Below, piece after piece: positions 46,876-57,987 of a stretch of 64,000 nucleotides of DNA; the stretch's first letter is position 1; each line of letters opens with the position of its first letter. The DNA lies in contig OY992536.1 of assembly GCA_963921195.1 (NCBI GenBank), positions 1,116,001-1,180,000 on the forward strand. The letters run 5' to 3'. The notes under the pieces were generated by a model. That model did not search any database and had not been told where the DNA came from. It saw only the letters and a list, made by a program, of their open reading frames with translations. Source of the stretch: Pegoplata infirma. Its lineage: Eukaryota; Arthropoda; Insecta; Diptera; Anthomyiidae. A program made the translations under genes and the position numbers.

Positions 46876-47067
46876 ATGGGTAGCGTGCTGTTTGCAGCTG
46901 TGTTCATAGCGTTACATTTTGCCACCGGCGGCCTGGCCAACCCAGATGCAAAACGTTTATACGACGATCTTTTAAGTAATTACAATCGCTTGATACGGCC
47001 TGTTGGCAATAACTCTGATCGGTTAACGGTCAAAATGGGATTACGTTTATCACAATTGATTGATGTT
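46876..47067 (+). CDS. nAChRalpha1: Nicotinic acetylcholine receptor alpha1 subunit, coding exon 1 (partial gene)
   Basis: This exon encodes residues 1-64 of a Cys-loop ligand-gated cation channel subunit that mediates fast cholinergic transmission at insect central synapses. Such subunits assemble as pentamers in the neuronal plasma membrane. The peptide opens [19 protein letters not shown], a hydrophobic signal peptide with likely cleavage after A21. The mature N-terminus follows with [20 protein letters not shown], the family's first helix, and [12 protein letters not shown]. An N-glycosylation sequon is at N45-N46-S47. I recognise this as insect alpha1 (Drosophila ALS) by near identity; alpha2-alpha4 differ in the leader. 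The exon ends GTT|GTAAGT in phase 0, as in other insect nAChR genes. The start is chosen by the signal peptide. The gene is incomplete here: the ligand-binding loops B and C, the Cys-loop and all membrane segments lie beyond the window. In insects this subunit is a reported neonicotinoid target component. Confidence 0.96.
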
Positions 47068-47845
47068 GTAAGTATATTTTTTTTCATCCATTCATTTTTA
47101 TTTTCTATTAAACACTTATATGACTATTTTAACAATAATACATTGACCCCATAATCTTCTTTTAAATAAACTTCAAAAATTACATCATGTGGCATATGAA
47201 AAGGAAAATCCAAAGTAACTTAGCAATGATATTTAACAAAACTGTTGAAAACACATTAATTATAAATCGAAATATAAAAGTTTCACTTATAACACTTCAT
47301 CGTCCATCATAAATCATCATCAAAATGAATATAACAAAAAGCATCATAAAATAATTTCTATCTATGTGTAAAAGAGAATGAAAAGAAAAATCCCATTTAA
47401 TATAAATTGATAAATTAACAAAACATTAAGAATAGCTAGAGCGAGACAAAGCAACTTGAAAATTTAAGTATCTAATCAAACTCAATTAAAAGTGATGGTG
47501 GCTTTGCATATTTTAACATAGACAAACATTTATCTTACATAATACACCTTGCCCGCTCTCTATATGCTGCAATATATTTAATCATTTATTCAAATTCAAA
47601 ATGAATCCTTAATCCCAAATATCCAATTACAATTACTAAGCTAAATTAAGTGCATCATCATATGTAGCTGTTGATTTGATTAAATGATTGTGGCTTTGTT
47701 TTAACTAAAATATACTACTACTGTGTGATTTACTTCGTGTATTTATTACAGAAACACAAAGTACATTAGGGGGGGTATCGAAAAAAAATATCGATAAAGA
47801 GAAAAAAACAATAAGGTTCTACATAAAAATAACATTGTTGAACTA

Positions 47846-48077
47846 CCCAGCAAAAACTTGGTAATGGGTACCCCTTCCTATCTCGCTTACGTGGTAATGG
47901 CTTTAAATACTACTAATAACCATTAGCATTACTTTACTCCAAAAAAGGCAAAATGTGGTTATCTCCAATGACATAACCGTGTTAAAGTAATTAACAATGA
48001 AATTGGGACGTAACTAGTTACTAATTTTCGTTATAAACCCCAAAGTTAATTACTTGGTAATGGAAGTTTTTGCTGGG
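47846..48077. mobile_element. CCCAGCAAAAAC MITE, TSD TA
   Basis: TA at 47,844-47,845 and 48,078-48,079. Perfect 12-bp TIR CCCAGCAAAAAC / GTTTTTGCTGGG. The interior holds repeated TTACTTGGTAATG-like motifs in both orientations. A relative is at 19,255. Confidence 0.85.
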
Positions 48078-48086
48078 TAATTCCAA

Positions 48087-48315
48087 CACTCAACATAATT
48101 CTACAAAAAAAGGTTTAGTAAGTGATTTTGTACTTAAATCTACTAAAAAGCTACTAATTTTAGTATCGTCAAAGTACTAAAATAAGAATATTGAATATCA
48201 GTAAAAATTGAATATCAGTAAAAAATTTTTGGTTACCAATTCCTGCACTAGGTCCTTTTGGACTAAAATTTTGTTAAATTTTTAGTATTGAATACCCACG
48301 TTTGTTTTTTGAGTG
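48087..48315. mobile_element. CACTCAAAA-type MITE, copy 2
   Basis: It starts CACTCAACATAATTCTAC and ends TTTTTTGAGTG before TA. It shares the internal blocks of 33,955-34,199. It begins only 9 bp after the previous MITE, so two unrelated MITEs are almost adjacent. Confidence 0.8.
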
Positions 48316-48619
48316 TATAAATTCACACTCTCATGAATCAGAATACAGGAATTGTGTTAACAATTTATAATCTCCTGATTCAATTTATAATCTCCTGATT
48401 CAAAATCTGCCTTTTCTATCACGTTTCTAAGATACTTTTGCGTTGGAGTATTTAAAATTGCTTTTAATTTAAAATAAGTCATTGAATTTATTCAAGCACT
48501 TTACGCTTTCGAGATGTTCGCATTTGAAAAAAAACCGCTTACTATGCATTATTTGGTGATACATATTATTGTGCAAGAGTATTCAGTCGTTAAAAGCTTC
48601 TTTATGAACAACGACTTCG

Positions 48620-49030
48620 AGCTAAAGTTTTTTCGGCTCCTCGGATCAGTAAGAGCTTTTGGTTGTATGTTAAAAGAAACTGGAAAAATTTTAGTTCTTA
48701 TATCTCGACTCATATAAAAGACGACCAACGGTTGACTGAACCGGTTCATAAAGCTAGCCTCTTGTTTGGCCCCTTCTCAAGAAATTCTTTCTTGCCGAAA
48801 AGCTGTCCGAAATCGAAAGGAATATTCCATACTATACCCAAGATATTTTTTCGAACTGGTGCTGAAACAGTGCTCTTCGATGTTACCGGTTAAGTAATGG
48901 AGAGCATTGGTAATTGCCATCTTGTTAGGTATCAGGCGGCTTAATTACTTTTAAACGATCGACAGTATGGTTTTCGGATAACTCGTTCGTATAAGTGTCG
49001 AGGAATCTGACGCTCTTAGATATCAATGAT
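48620..49030 (+). pseudogene. Internally deleted LINE reverse-transcriptase fragment
   Basis: In shifting frames the sequence reads a segment around YISTHIKDDQRL, an FRTGAETVLFDVTG stretch in the position of the RT entry motif, VMESIGNCHLVRY, then LLLNDRQYGFR, the conserved RT motif QYGFR. Directly after it, VEESDAL (about 49,002-49,022) corresponds to IEESDTL of the LINE at 2,330. A large internal RT segment, including the FADD motif, is therefore deleted. Same family as 2,092-3,030; stops and frameshifts make it non-functional. Confidence 0.75.
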
Positions 49031-49106
49031 AGATTAATAAAACAAATTGATAATACTCCCCTAAGGTAGCTGGAATGAATCAAAATAATGTTCATAATTT
49101 ATCCTA

Positions 49107-49397
49107 AAGCATAGTACTCTGTTCGATTTCACGTGAAAAAATCTGTCAAACTCCATATAAAAAAAATAAAATTTGGCAACGCGAGGAATTATAGGGAAAT
49201 TGTTAAAAAAGTGTTCACGCATTTTTATTATACAAGACAATTTAAATTGCCGTGAAAAAGTGACATTTCAGTTTTGTTATGATCGTTTCTTTCTTATAAT
49301 TGTCAAAAGTTGTTTATTTTTCATTGTTTTATTGCGATTTGAGGCGTTTAAAGTTGAAGTGAAATTTTCACCGCAAAAAACAGAGTACTTAGCTTAA
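49107..49397. mobile_element. Foldback with TACTCTG...CAGAGTA arms
   Basis: Left AAGCATAGTACTCTGTTCGA, TTTCACGTGAAAA pairs with right TTTTCACCGCAAAAAACAGA, GTACTTAGCTT. About 290 bp; TSD unclear. A further TTTTTCACGTGAAAAA lies just outside at 49,415. Confidence 0.65.
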
Positions 49398-50094
49398 AGC
49401 TAAGTAAGTTGTTTTTCACGTGAAAAATTTTTAAATGCCTAAAATCGAAACAAAAACTATTAAAACCGACAGATTAAAATTGACAGATTTTTTTCATTTT
49501 ATAACACAAAATTTGGTAAACAGAAACAGAAAAATTTCAAACGTACCACGAAAAAAAAAAATGTTGGATCTAACAAAAAACTAGATGGAGCTAATTGTCT
49601 TAAATAAAACTAACAAACCGTGGAACAAAAGTTTTATTTAAAAGTATTTTTTTTTAAAACCAAAAAATTAACTGTTCTCTAACAATTTGACTTTTTACGC
49701 GTATTCCAAAATGATTACCTCATAGATTTATTTAGCATCTCTAGTAATTACTTAAAAGCTTTAAACATAATTACATTTATCGAAGCAAAATTCTATCCAT
49801 TATAAATATTTCATAATTTTCGTCTTCGTTATCGTGTTCATAAATTTACATTGATAAATTGAATTTTCAATGTGTCAGGTACACAAAGTGGATAATGACA
49901 ACGAACGAAACGAAACAAACTACATAATTAAAACTAAAAAAAAACAATAGAGTAATATGCATTAAACAGTTCAGGATTATTAAGGCCTTGAATTTAAGTT
50001 CGTACTTTCAATTATAACAAGTGTAAGTCATAAATACCAACCATCAATGGCGCTACTGCTGGATGTAAGTTCTCTATCTCTTAATTTTTCTCTA

Positions 50095-50165
50095 TCTTGC
50101 TTTCAACATACAAACGGACAAATCGACGGACAACGCTAGATCATTTTAAAATCAATCAAGGATAA
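50095..50165 (+). mobile_element. Short TTCGGC/TACCCTCC element fragment
   Basis: CAAACGGACAAATCGACGGA, CAACGCTAGATCATTTTAAA and ATCAATCAAGGATAATGAAT match 31,510-31,590 of copy C. Confidence 0.65.
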
Positions 50166-50305
50166 TGAATGTGTTTAAAAAAATTTAAGGCTAAAAGCAT
50201 TAACATATTCCACAATGTTTTCATAATGTCGATTAAATTTTCTATCTCTTTCGTCATTTTCAGGAATCCTAAGGGACAGTTTTTAGACATTTGGTGTGTA
50301 ATACC

Positions 50306-52182
50306 CATGCGCGGGTACAAGGGGGGGGGGAAAAGGGGAAATTTCCCCCCCCCCAGACCAAATTTCGAAAAGAAAAAAAAAGGAAAAAAAGAAAAAAAAA
50401 GAAGAAAAAAAAAGCAAAAAAGAAAGAAAAGGAAAGAAAAAGAAGAAAAAAGAAAGAAGGAAATTTTCTAAAAAAATTTCGAAGTTTAAAAATTTTTCAA
50501 AGAAAAAGATCTGAAAATTTTAAAAGGAAAAATTTTTAAATTTTTTAAGGAAAAACTGAATCAATCTGAAAATTAAAAATGTTGACAGTCGAACTTACAT
50601 TTGTAAAACTATTTTATTTTTTTTTCGAAAAAATAAACTTTTTTCTAAAGAAAGCATTCTTAGAATCTGAGACTTTTTTATGTGAAAAAGGTCTCAAAAC
50701 TTATTTATAGGAAAAAGGTTGCAGAAAAATTTTTTTATGGGAAAAAAGTCTTAGAATTTCTGAATTTGAGATTTATTTTAAGGAAAAGGTCTCAGAATCT
50801 GAGTCTTTTAAGAAGAAAAAGGTCTCAAAGTCTGAGACTTTTTATTGTTGAAAAATAGTCTCAGAAGTTGAAACTAACTGAATTGGTAGAAGGTCGCAGA
50901 ATCTAAGACTTTTCAACGGGAAAGGGTCTTAGAATGTAAGACTAATCTCAGAAAAATATCTCAGAATCTCAGACTTTTTCTGTAGGAAACAGGTCTCAGA
51001 ATCTTTGACCTTTCTATAGGAAAAAGGTCTTAAAGTCTGAGACGTTTTGTATAGGAAAAACATTTCCGACTAGGACGTTTTCTATAGGAAAAGTGTCTTA
51101 GAATCGGAAAAGATTTCAGAATCAGAAACAGGTGGCAGAATCTGTCACTTCTTCTTCTTTAGAGAAAAAGTGCCAGAATCTTAAACTTTTTATATATTAG
51201 AAAAAGCTCTCAGAATTTGAGACTTTTTGTTTAGGAAAAATGGGTGAGAATCTGAGCCTTATTCTTTAGGAATAAGATCTCAGAATTTGAAACTTTTTCT
51301 TTAGGAAAAAGGTCTTAGAATCTGAGACTTTTTCTATTGGAAAAAGGTCGAAGAATCTAAGACTTTTTCTATAGAAAAAAGGTCTCAGAATCTAAAATTT
51401 TTTCAGTACGAAACAAATCTAATAATCAGAGACCTCTCTATAGGAAAATTGTCGCAGTAATGCTTTAAAATCTGAGACTTTTTCTGTAGTAAAATGTCTT
51501 AGAATCTGAGACTTTTTCTGTGGAAAAAAATTCTTAGAACCTGAAAATTTTTCTATACGAAAAAAGTCTCAGATTCTGAGACATTTTTCGTTAAGAAGAA
51601 GTCTGATATTCTGAGACATGTTCCCTATAAAAAAAAATTTTCACGAAAAATGTCTCAAAATCTGATATTTTCTATGTAAAAGAATTTCTTCTATTGAATT
51701 CTCAGATTTAGACTCTTCTTATGTATACTAAAAATATACAACTTTCTTTTAAATTTCTTTTAAAAATCCGAAAACTTTTCTATACGAAAATAGTCTCAGA
51801 TTCTGAGACATTTAGTCATTCTAAGACAATTTCCCTATAAAAAATAATTTTTTCACAAAAAATGTCTCAACATCTAAAGTTTTCTATGTAGGGAGAATTT
51901 CTTCTTTTAAAAAATTCTCTTCTTATGTATACGAAAAATATACAATTTTCATTAAAAACAAATTTAAAAAAATGATCTAAACGAAATATGATCATGAAAA
52001 AGAAACCTTATTCGACAAAAGCTAATAAATTTGATGATTTTATAGCTATCCCATCAGTTTTTTTTTTTTTGTAAAAAAAAACGTATCCCTTTTTTTGCTC
52101 GTCAACAAAGGAGAATTTATGATTTTTTTTCGAAGTAGAAAAAATTTTCCCCCCCCAAACCCAAAAGCTGTACCCGCCACTG
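50306..52182 (-). mobile_element. hAT-like non-autonomous element, copy 2 (inverted)
   Basis: The 8-bp duplication GTAATACC is at 50,298-50,305 and 52,183-52,190. It runs CATGCGCGGGTACAAGG ... GCTGTACCCGCCACTG, the reverse of copy 1 at 35,946. The interior has a purine-rich AAAGAAAAAAAAAGG stretch (50,361-50,460) and dozens of AGTCTCAGAATCTGAGACT, TTTTCTATAGGAAAAAGG units. It is 1,877 bp, against about 2,080 bp for copy 1 without its nested insert. No transposase. Confidence 0.92.
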
Positions 52183-52248
52183 GTAATACCATATATTATG
52201 CACAACCACTGGCTTACTTACGTTATATTGTATCATGCATGTACAGTA

Positions 52249-53035
52249 GGGCGTTTCATCAAAAACTTTTTTTTTGATTTTTGCTACTCTTGAAGCGGAA
52301 TATGAATTCTTATGGCCTAAAAGATTTTTGAGATTTTTTTCAGATTTTTGGCGGGCCGGGATCAACTCGCTCAAAACGATTTTATGCTAAAAATGAGGTT
52401 ATAAAACATAATTTTTATTTTTTTTTTTTGTTATGGTGCCTTGTTTTTACAAAAATGGATAAGTAATATCATAAGTAAAATAATAAGTTATCTATTCTCA
52501 GACATTCTACCGATTAATAAGATGTTAATAAATGTACTTGTTGGTTAAGCTCATGGGAAATGTAAGAAAAAAATGGGTTAAGTTAGTTTTTTTAATACTT
52601 CTACTAAAATGACAGACGTCATTTTGGATTTAAATGAAAGGTATTTAAAATATCTATTAAACGGTGTCAACATCACGAACATACGTTGCATATTTCTTAA
52701 GTTATTGAGCTTTGAAGTTGGAAAACTCAAAATTTTTACTTTTAAGGTCAAATTATTGACCTTTGACCTTATCATTTTTACCGCGAATATTTTTTTTTAG
52801 GAGGCTAGCAATATTTTGAAGTAATTTATCCACTTTTGTAAAAACAAGGCACCATATAAAAAAAAAAAAAAAATATGTTTTATAACCTCATTTTTAGCAT
52901 AAAATCGATTTGAGCGAGTTGATCCCGGCCCGCCAAAAATCTGAAAAAAAATCTTAAAAATCTTTTAGGCCATAAGAATTCATATTCCGCTTCAAGAGTA
53001 TCAAAAATCAAAAAAAAGTTTTTGATGAAACGCCC
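52249..53035. mobile_element. 787-bp foldback, TIR GGGCGTTTCATCAAAAAC, TSD TA
   Basis: TA at 52,247-52,248 and 53,036-53,037. Perfect terminal GGGCGTTTCATCAAAAAC, then long arms including GGAATATGAATTCTTATGGC and GCGGGCCGGGATCAACTCGC. Arms are about 200 bp with a unique AT-rich centre. It lies inside intron 1. A patch of its arm recurs at 62,195-62,280. Confidence 0.9.
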
Positions 53036-53212
53036 TAATGTACAGGCGAAATTATTTTATCGTTTACATGTTATGACTTTTTAACTCAATTGATTGATTG
53101 TTAAATACAATGCCAACAATGTTACTCAAGTATTTAAAATAAGTATGTTTGACGACGCATTGGTATTGCTTAAATATATGAGGCATTCCATACCAACTTA
53201 TTGATAACATAC

Positions 53213-53552
53213 CGACTGGTCAAGCACAGAAAAAACAAATGTGGCTGCAATAAGATATTAGTAGAGTTATACGTAACATGACCAACCAGCCCGCTTTTGG
53301 CGGGATTATTCTGCTTTTTGATGTCTCATCCCGCCTTGAATTTCTATTCCGCTTTTTAACATAAGTCCCGCCTTATCCCGCTCGACTGGTCAAGCACAGA
53401 AAAAACAAATGTGGCTGCAATAAGATATTAGTAGAGTTATACGTAACATGACCAACCATCCCGCTTTTGGCGGGATTATTCTGCTTTTTGATGTTTCATC
53501 CCGCCTTGAATTTCTATTCCGCTTTTTAACATAAGTCCCGCCTTATCCCGCT
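53213..53552 (+). repeat. 170-bp tandem duplication spanning an element border
   Basis: Units 53,213-53,382 and 53,383-53,552 differ at only two positions I can find. Each contains ~60 bp of flank, the target sequence GTTATACG and the first ~110 bp of the 8-bp-TSD element. The duplication therefore happened after that insertion. Confidence 0.93.
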
Positions 53553-53983
53553 TTTTGACTTTTGTAATATAAAAGTACAATTTAAAATTGTTTAAAAAAT
53601 TTTTTGAGTACGATTGTTCTGAAGTAATTTTAAGCGATTTATTTCGATTTTTGAGCATATAAATATGGAAAAATTCTTACCGCGCTTAAAAAGTTACCCC
53701 TAAAATTGTGTTGAAACTCGAAAAAAATTTCCAATAACTTTTTAAACGTTTATTTTTGAAAAAGACATAAATTCACTTTGATTTTATTTCAATTTCCATT
53801 TTTAATTTGAAAATTAAAAAAAAAAAAATTAGATCAGAAATAATTTTTTTATTTATTTCAATTATTTTTTTTTTTTAAATAAACCTACTCAAAATATTTT
53901 ATTTGTTTTTAATCTATTTTTTTTTCGAGACGTGTTCAATAGGGTGGTCCTTATTTTGAAGATTTTTAAATGACCTAAACTGA

Positions 53984-55921
53984 CAAGGGAAGTCTCCCTA
54001 GTGTCACCCGCGGATCTTTATGGAATTGGTTTTATTTTGTAGGTCAGAAAAAATAAAGGGACAGGTATTTTTTTTTAGCGGCCCAAATTCATATTTAGGG
54101 GGTAAAAAGGAGGGGGAAGACAAGGCCATTTTTCAGTTTTTTTCGTTTATCTCCTATATTATGCAAAGAAACCTAGTCATTAAAGGTGTCCTTACGACTA
54201 AGGTAATTTTTCAAAATCATTTTTGAATACGTGGTAGGGTCCTAACTTGTAGTTTAGTATCTAAAAATGAGTGAGCCAAAATTTGGGGACAATCGGATAA
54301 AAATAACTCGTGCCGAAAATGGATTGAAGTTTTGGGACACTCGTATGTGATAAAAAAACACGTTTTTTCTAGTTTTTTGAAAATTATTGGTATATGTTAT
54401 TTTTTGTTAAATTTTTTGTTAAATAATATAAAAATGGTACTAAATTATCTTTCCAAAAAGGTTAAAAAAATTCAAATCGTATAAAAAATAAGCATTTTAT
54501 GCATACATGCCCCAGACCATTGCAAGGTTTTTAAAGCCAAAATTTGAAAATGTTCAAAATTTCTAGGCAAAAAAGTAAAAAACAATAAATTTGACTCTAT
54601 AATGTTATTAAATACATGTTATAGATAAAAACTAACAAATATAGTAGTCTATCTTTTTTTTTAATTTGGCGTTGGTAGTGATATAACTTCCGCGGATTTC
54701 GAAGAAAATGTGTTTTTCTATGGTAATTTAGCAAATATGGAAAAAAATGTTTTGTATTGTACTATACCAAGTGCAAAACATAAATTCTGTAAATTTTTAG
54801 AGAAATAGGGCATCTTTAACCCGTTTTCATCGAGGTGAAATGACAAATTTGGGACATCACATATTTATATAAAACAAGATATCTGCATATATCCGGTTTC
54901 TCAAAAGTTATAGAATTTACATTTTACGCTTCGTTCCGTATAACAAAGAAAAAATTTCCCCATATTTGCTAAATTATTGTGAAAAAACGCATTTTATTTG
55001 GAATCCGCGGAAATTTTATCACTACCGCCGAAAAATAAAAAAAAAAAACTTAACTACCATATCTGCTATTTTTAATCGTAAACATGTTTTCAATATGATC
55101 ATAAAGTAAAATTAATTTTTTTTTATTTTTTTGCCTAAAAATTTTGAAAATTTTGAAATTCTGGCTTTAAAACCCATACAATGATCTGGGGCATGTATGC
55201 GTAAAATGCTTGTTTTTTATCCGAATTTAATTTTATTAGTATTTTTGGAAAGGTAATTTAGTACCATTTTCGTATTGTTTCACAAAAAAATTAACAAAAA
55301 ATAACAAATACCAACATTTTACCAAAAACAACAAAAAAGGGGTTTTTCTTTCATATAAGAATACCCCAAAACTTCAATCCATTTTCGGCACGAGTTATTT
55401 TTAGCCGATTGTCCCCAAATTTTGGCTCACTCATTTTTAGACACTAAAGAAGAATTTAGGACCCTACCAGGTGCAAAAAGATGATTTTCGTTTTTAAGGA
55501 CACCTCTACTAGTCATGTTACATACCAAATGAAAGGTCTTTGGAAAACCTATCTATGTGTTCTAAGAACGTGTCCAAACATGCACAACTTTTCGTCATAT
55601 TGAATAAAATACCAAAATTTTAGGACATTTTTGTAAATAAGTCGAAAAAAATTAACTTGTTTGGCCCGTTGTTAGCACCACGAGATAGGTATTTTTATTA
55701 CCTTTAATCTGATACCACACATGCCTATATTAATTTTGTTCAAATAGGCGTAAATCGTAAAAAACTGAAAAAGGTCAATTTCACCCCATACAAGTCGACC
55801 CCACCCCCTAAAAATAAGTTTGGGCCGCTAAAAAAAAATACGTGTCGAATTAATTTTCGTTAATAACATCATATCCAAATTTCATGAAGATCGGAGGGTG
55901 ACACCAGGGAGACTTCCCTTG
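53984..55921. mobile_element. 1.94-kb Harbinger-like foldback, TSD TGA
   Basis: TGA at 53,981-53,983 and 55,922-55,924. The left end CAAGGGAAGTCTCCCTAGTG, TCACCC pairs with the right end GGGTGACACCAGGGAGACTT, CCCTTG. The arms reach nearly to the centre (near 54,840), e.g. CCGAAAATGGATTGAAGTTT / AAACTTCAATCCATTTTCGG. It shares only the outermost TIR with the 6,286 subfamily, so it is a distinct subfamily using the same ends. Confidence 0.85.
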
Positions 55922-56289
55922 TGAGTACCTTGTAAAATTTTGAGCCGAATCGGATACATTTTTGACCCCGCCAAAATCAGTCAAAGAGTCGAGTTTTGGG
56001 CAAAAATTATCTAAATTTAACATTTATGAATATGCTCAAAACGAAATAATAAAATAATTTTTGTTTAACGTTGCCCAAACGTACTCAGATAAGAAATATA
56101 TAATTTTCGAGATATCGGTAACCCATATTAATATGGTACAAAATAAAATTTTTAAATTTGAAACATTTTTCAAATCTGCAAAATAATTTTTTTTTTTTCA
56201 AATTTCTCAAACAAAACTACCAGGTATTTCAGTTCGTTTAACAAATCGGGGTTAAGAAGCAGCAAAAATCAAAAATTTTCAAAAAAAAG

Positions 56290-56535
56290 TCCACAGCTGA
56301 AAACTTTTATTCTGAACCACTGGACCGATTTCACTGAAATTCAATATCAACCTGACCGAAAAAATTACAAACTTCTGTCTTTCGACAGTAAGCGTGTTTT
56401 CAAAAGACACACAGGCAGCCAGAGAGACGGACGATCATCACTATGTCAAATTTAAATCGATTGATAATAATGAATTTTTATACTTTTTAGAACTGCTACA
56501 AACTTACTATCACTAAGTGGAGGATATAAAATAGT
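56290..56535 (+). mobile_element. TTCGGC/TACCCTCC element fragment
   Basis: GAACCACTGGACCGATTTCA, CAACCTGACCG, a degraded ACACAGGCAGCC stretch, AAATCGATTGATAATAATGA and ATCACTAAGTGGAGGATATA match 31,390-31,690. Confidence 0.75.
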
Positions 56536-57271
56536 CCCGCTTTTTAGACCAAAATCCCGCTTTTTCAACCTTTCCATCCCGCTTTTCAAACAAAACCATA
56601 TATAACAGTTGGTCATGTTAGTTATACGCGATGCATGGTATTTATCCTTACAATGAATACTAGCAAACGACGAATAATAATTATTTTGATCCCACGTGTT
56701 TTGATCCCAGTCACGGTGTAGTTTTCATGATTTAAAAAAAAAAAATCTAAAAAAGAGAAAAAAAAATCCTAAGGAAGAGAATGAGCCCAAAAACATAAAA
56801 AAGTACTAGGCACTTTTTTTGTTGGCCAAAAGAAGATTTTAAGCACAAAAAAAAAATTGAAAGTTTTTAAAAAATTTTATTTCGCTTCAAATAAAAAGTT
56901 TTAATTTGAGGTAGCGAAATAAATAATCCATCACCACTTCAAGTGGATTTAAAAAAAAATTGTAGCAGATTCGTAGGATTTTTCGCCATTAAATAAGATA
57001 AAAAAAATCACTTAAGAAGTTATTGAATAAAGGAGTAATTCTTTTTAATACTGACTAAATGCACTAAAAAAATCACTCACTGTGGAAAAATTACCAATCT
57101 AGCTTATAAAAAATATTTATTTTTTACAAATTTATAAACTTTTAGCATACAAATATTTTATGATAGTTGTTACTTAAAAAGGCATTCAACATTTTGTTCA
57201 TGAGCCATTTTAGTTTTACGTTTCGCGCAATGTATTATGAAAAGTTTTATTGCGCTACTGAATCTATATAT

Positions 57272-57294
57272 TTTTTTTTTTTTTTTTTTTTTTT
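57272..57294. repeat. Poly-T tract (23 T)
   Basis: An uninterrupted run of 23 T. Confidence 0.9.
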
Positions 57295-57644
57295 ATAAAA
57301 CAAGTTCTAAAGTATACGAGGACATGATATGTAGTAATGAAAATGATTTAAGTTATTTCCCTTGCAATTAATTACATTTTTGTCGAATTTTCCTAATGTT
57401 TAAATAGATTAGAAAAAATACCACCAATAACCCCCAAAATAGTTTTGGAATTTGAAAAAAGACCTAATGAAGTCTAAAGAAAAAATTGCGTGCCACAAAA
57501 AGCCACAAAGTAGAATTTTAAGCAATTGTTTAAGAGAAGTTGTTAACTACTTAATATATGCACATAAATTTCTATAATAAATTATATATTTATATATTTA
57601 TAAAATTAATTTATATAATCTAATATATTTTACTTTTTTTACAG

Positions 57645-57689
57645 AATTTAAAGAATCAAATCATGACGACAAATGTATGGGTCGAACAG
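57645..57689 (+). CDS. nAChRalpha1: nAChR alpha1 coding exon 2 (45 bp)
   Basis: Fifteen codons, residues 65-79: NLKNQIMTTNVWVEQ. The acceptor TTTTTTTACAG and donor GTAAAT are canonical, and the exon is phase 0 at both ends. It encodes the beta1-beta2 region with the loop D tryptophan (W76 of the precursor, in the WVEQ motif), part of the complementary face of the agonist site. A 45-bp micro-exon coding this segment is a conserved feature of insect and vertebrate nAChR genes. It lies 10.6 kb from exon 1 and 1.7 kb from exon 3. No frameshift or missing residue is seen. Confidence 0.96.
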
Positions 57690-57987
57690 GTAAATCCCTT
57701 ACAAAAAAATTTAGTTTCAATTTCGGACTGCTATTTATAATTTAATTTTCTATTATTTCAATCCGTTTTCATAATAGTTTTTCCTTCATACTTAAGATTA
57801 AGATTTTCTCAATTTTACTACTACTTCAAGTCTTAAAGAAATTCAATCCAATCATTTGTGACTGAATGTGACAAAAATGTGGCTCAAAAACATAGGATTC
57901 AACCTCAACTAATCATTGAGTTATTCATTCTTAAGGTTTCAATTAAAGATTTGTTTTAAATACTTAACTATAAGAGTATGTTTTGTA

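Larger units (their letters stand above)
53444..56620. mobile_element. 8-bp-TSD element with TAACATGACCAAC ends and CCCGCTTTT repeats
   Basis: GTTATACG at 53,436-53,443 and 56,621-56,628 flank TAACATGACCAAC and GTTGGTCATGTTA. Both ends are followed by repeated ATCCCGCTTTT motifs. hAT-like by TSD length only. It is a composite. It contains the Harbinger-type element 53,984-55,921, a TTCGGC-element fragment at 56,290-56,535, and a stray TA-GGGTGGTCCTTATTTTGA terminus near 53,940. Confidence 0.8.
47068..57644 (+). other. nAChRalpha1: nAChRalpha1 intron 1 (10.6 kb), transposon-filled
   Basis: GTAAGT donor at 47,068 and TTTTTTTACAG acceptor ending 57,644. At least two-thirds of 47,846-56,620 is delimited repeat: a CCCAGCAAAAAC MITE, a CACTCAAAA MITE, a dead LINE piece, a GTACTCTG foldback, an hAT-like copy, a GGGCGTTTC foldback and an 8-bp-TSD composite. 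Stretches 47,155-47,840, 49,400-50,090 and 56,630-57,270 are AT-rich with nothing recognised. Confidence 0.9.

Noticed and set aside
50169..50539. Lysine-rich open frames of 82-100 residues
   Set aside because: They run over the purine-rich AAAGAAAAAAGG stretch at the end of the hAT-like element.
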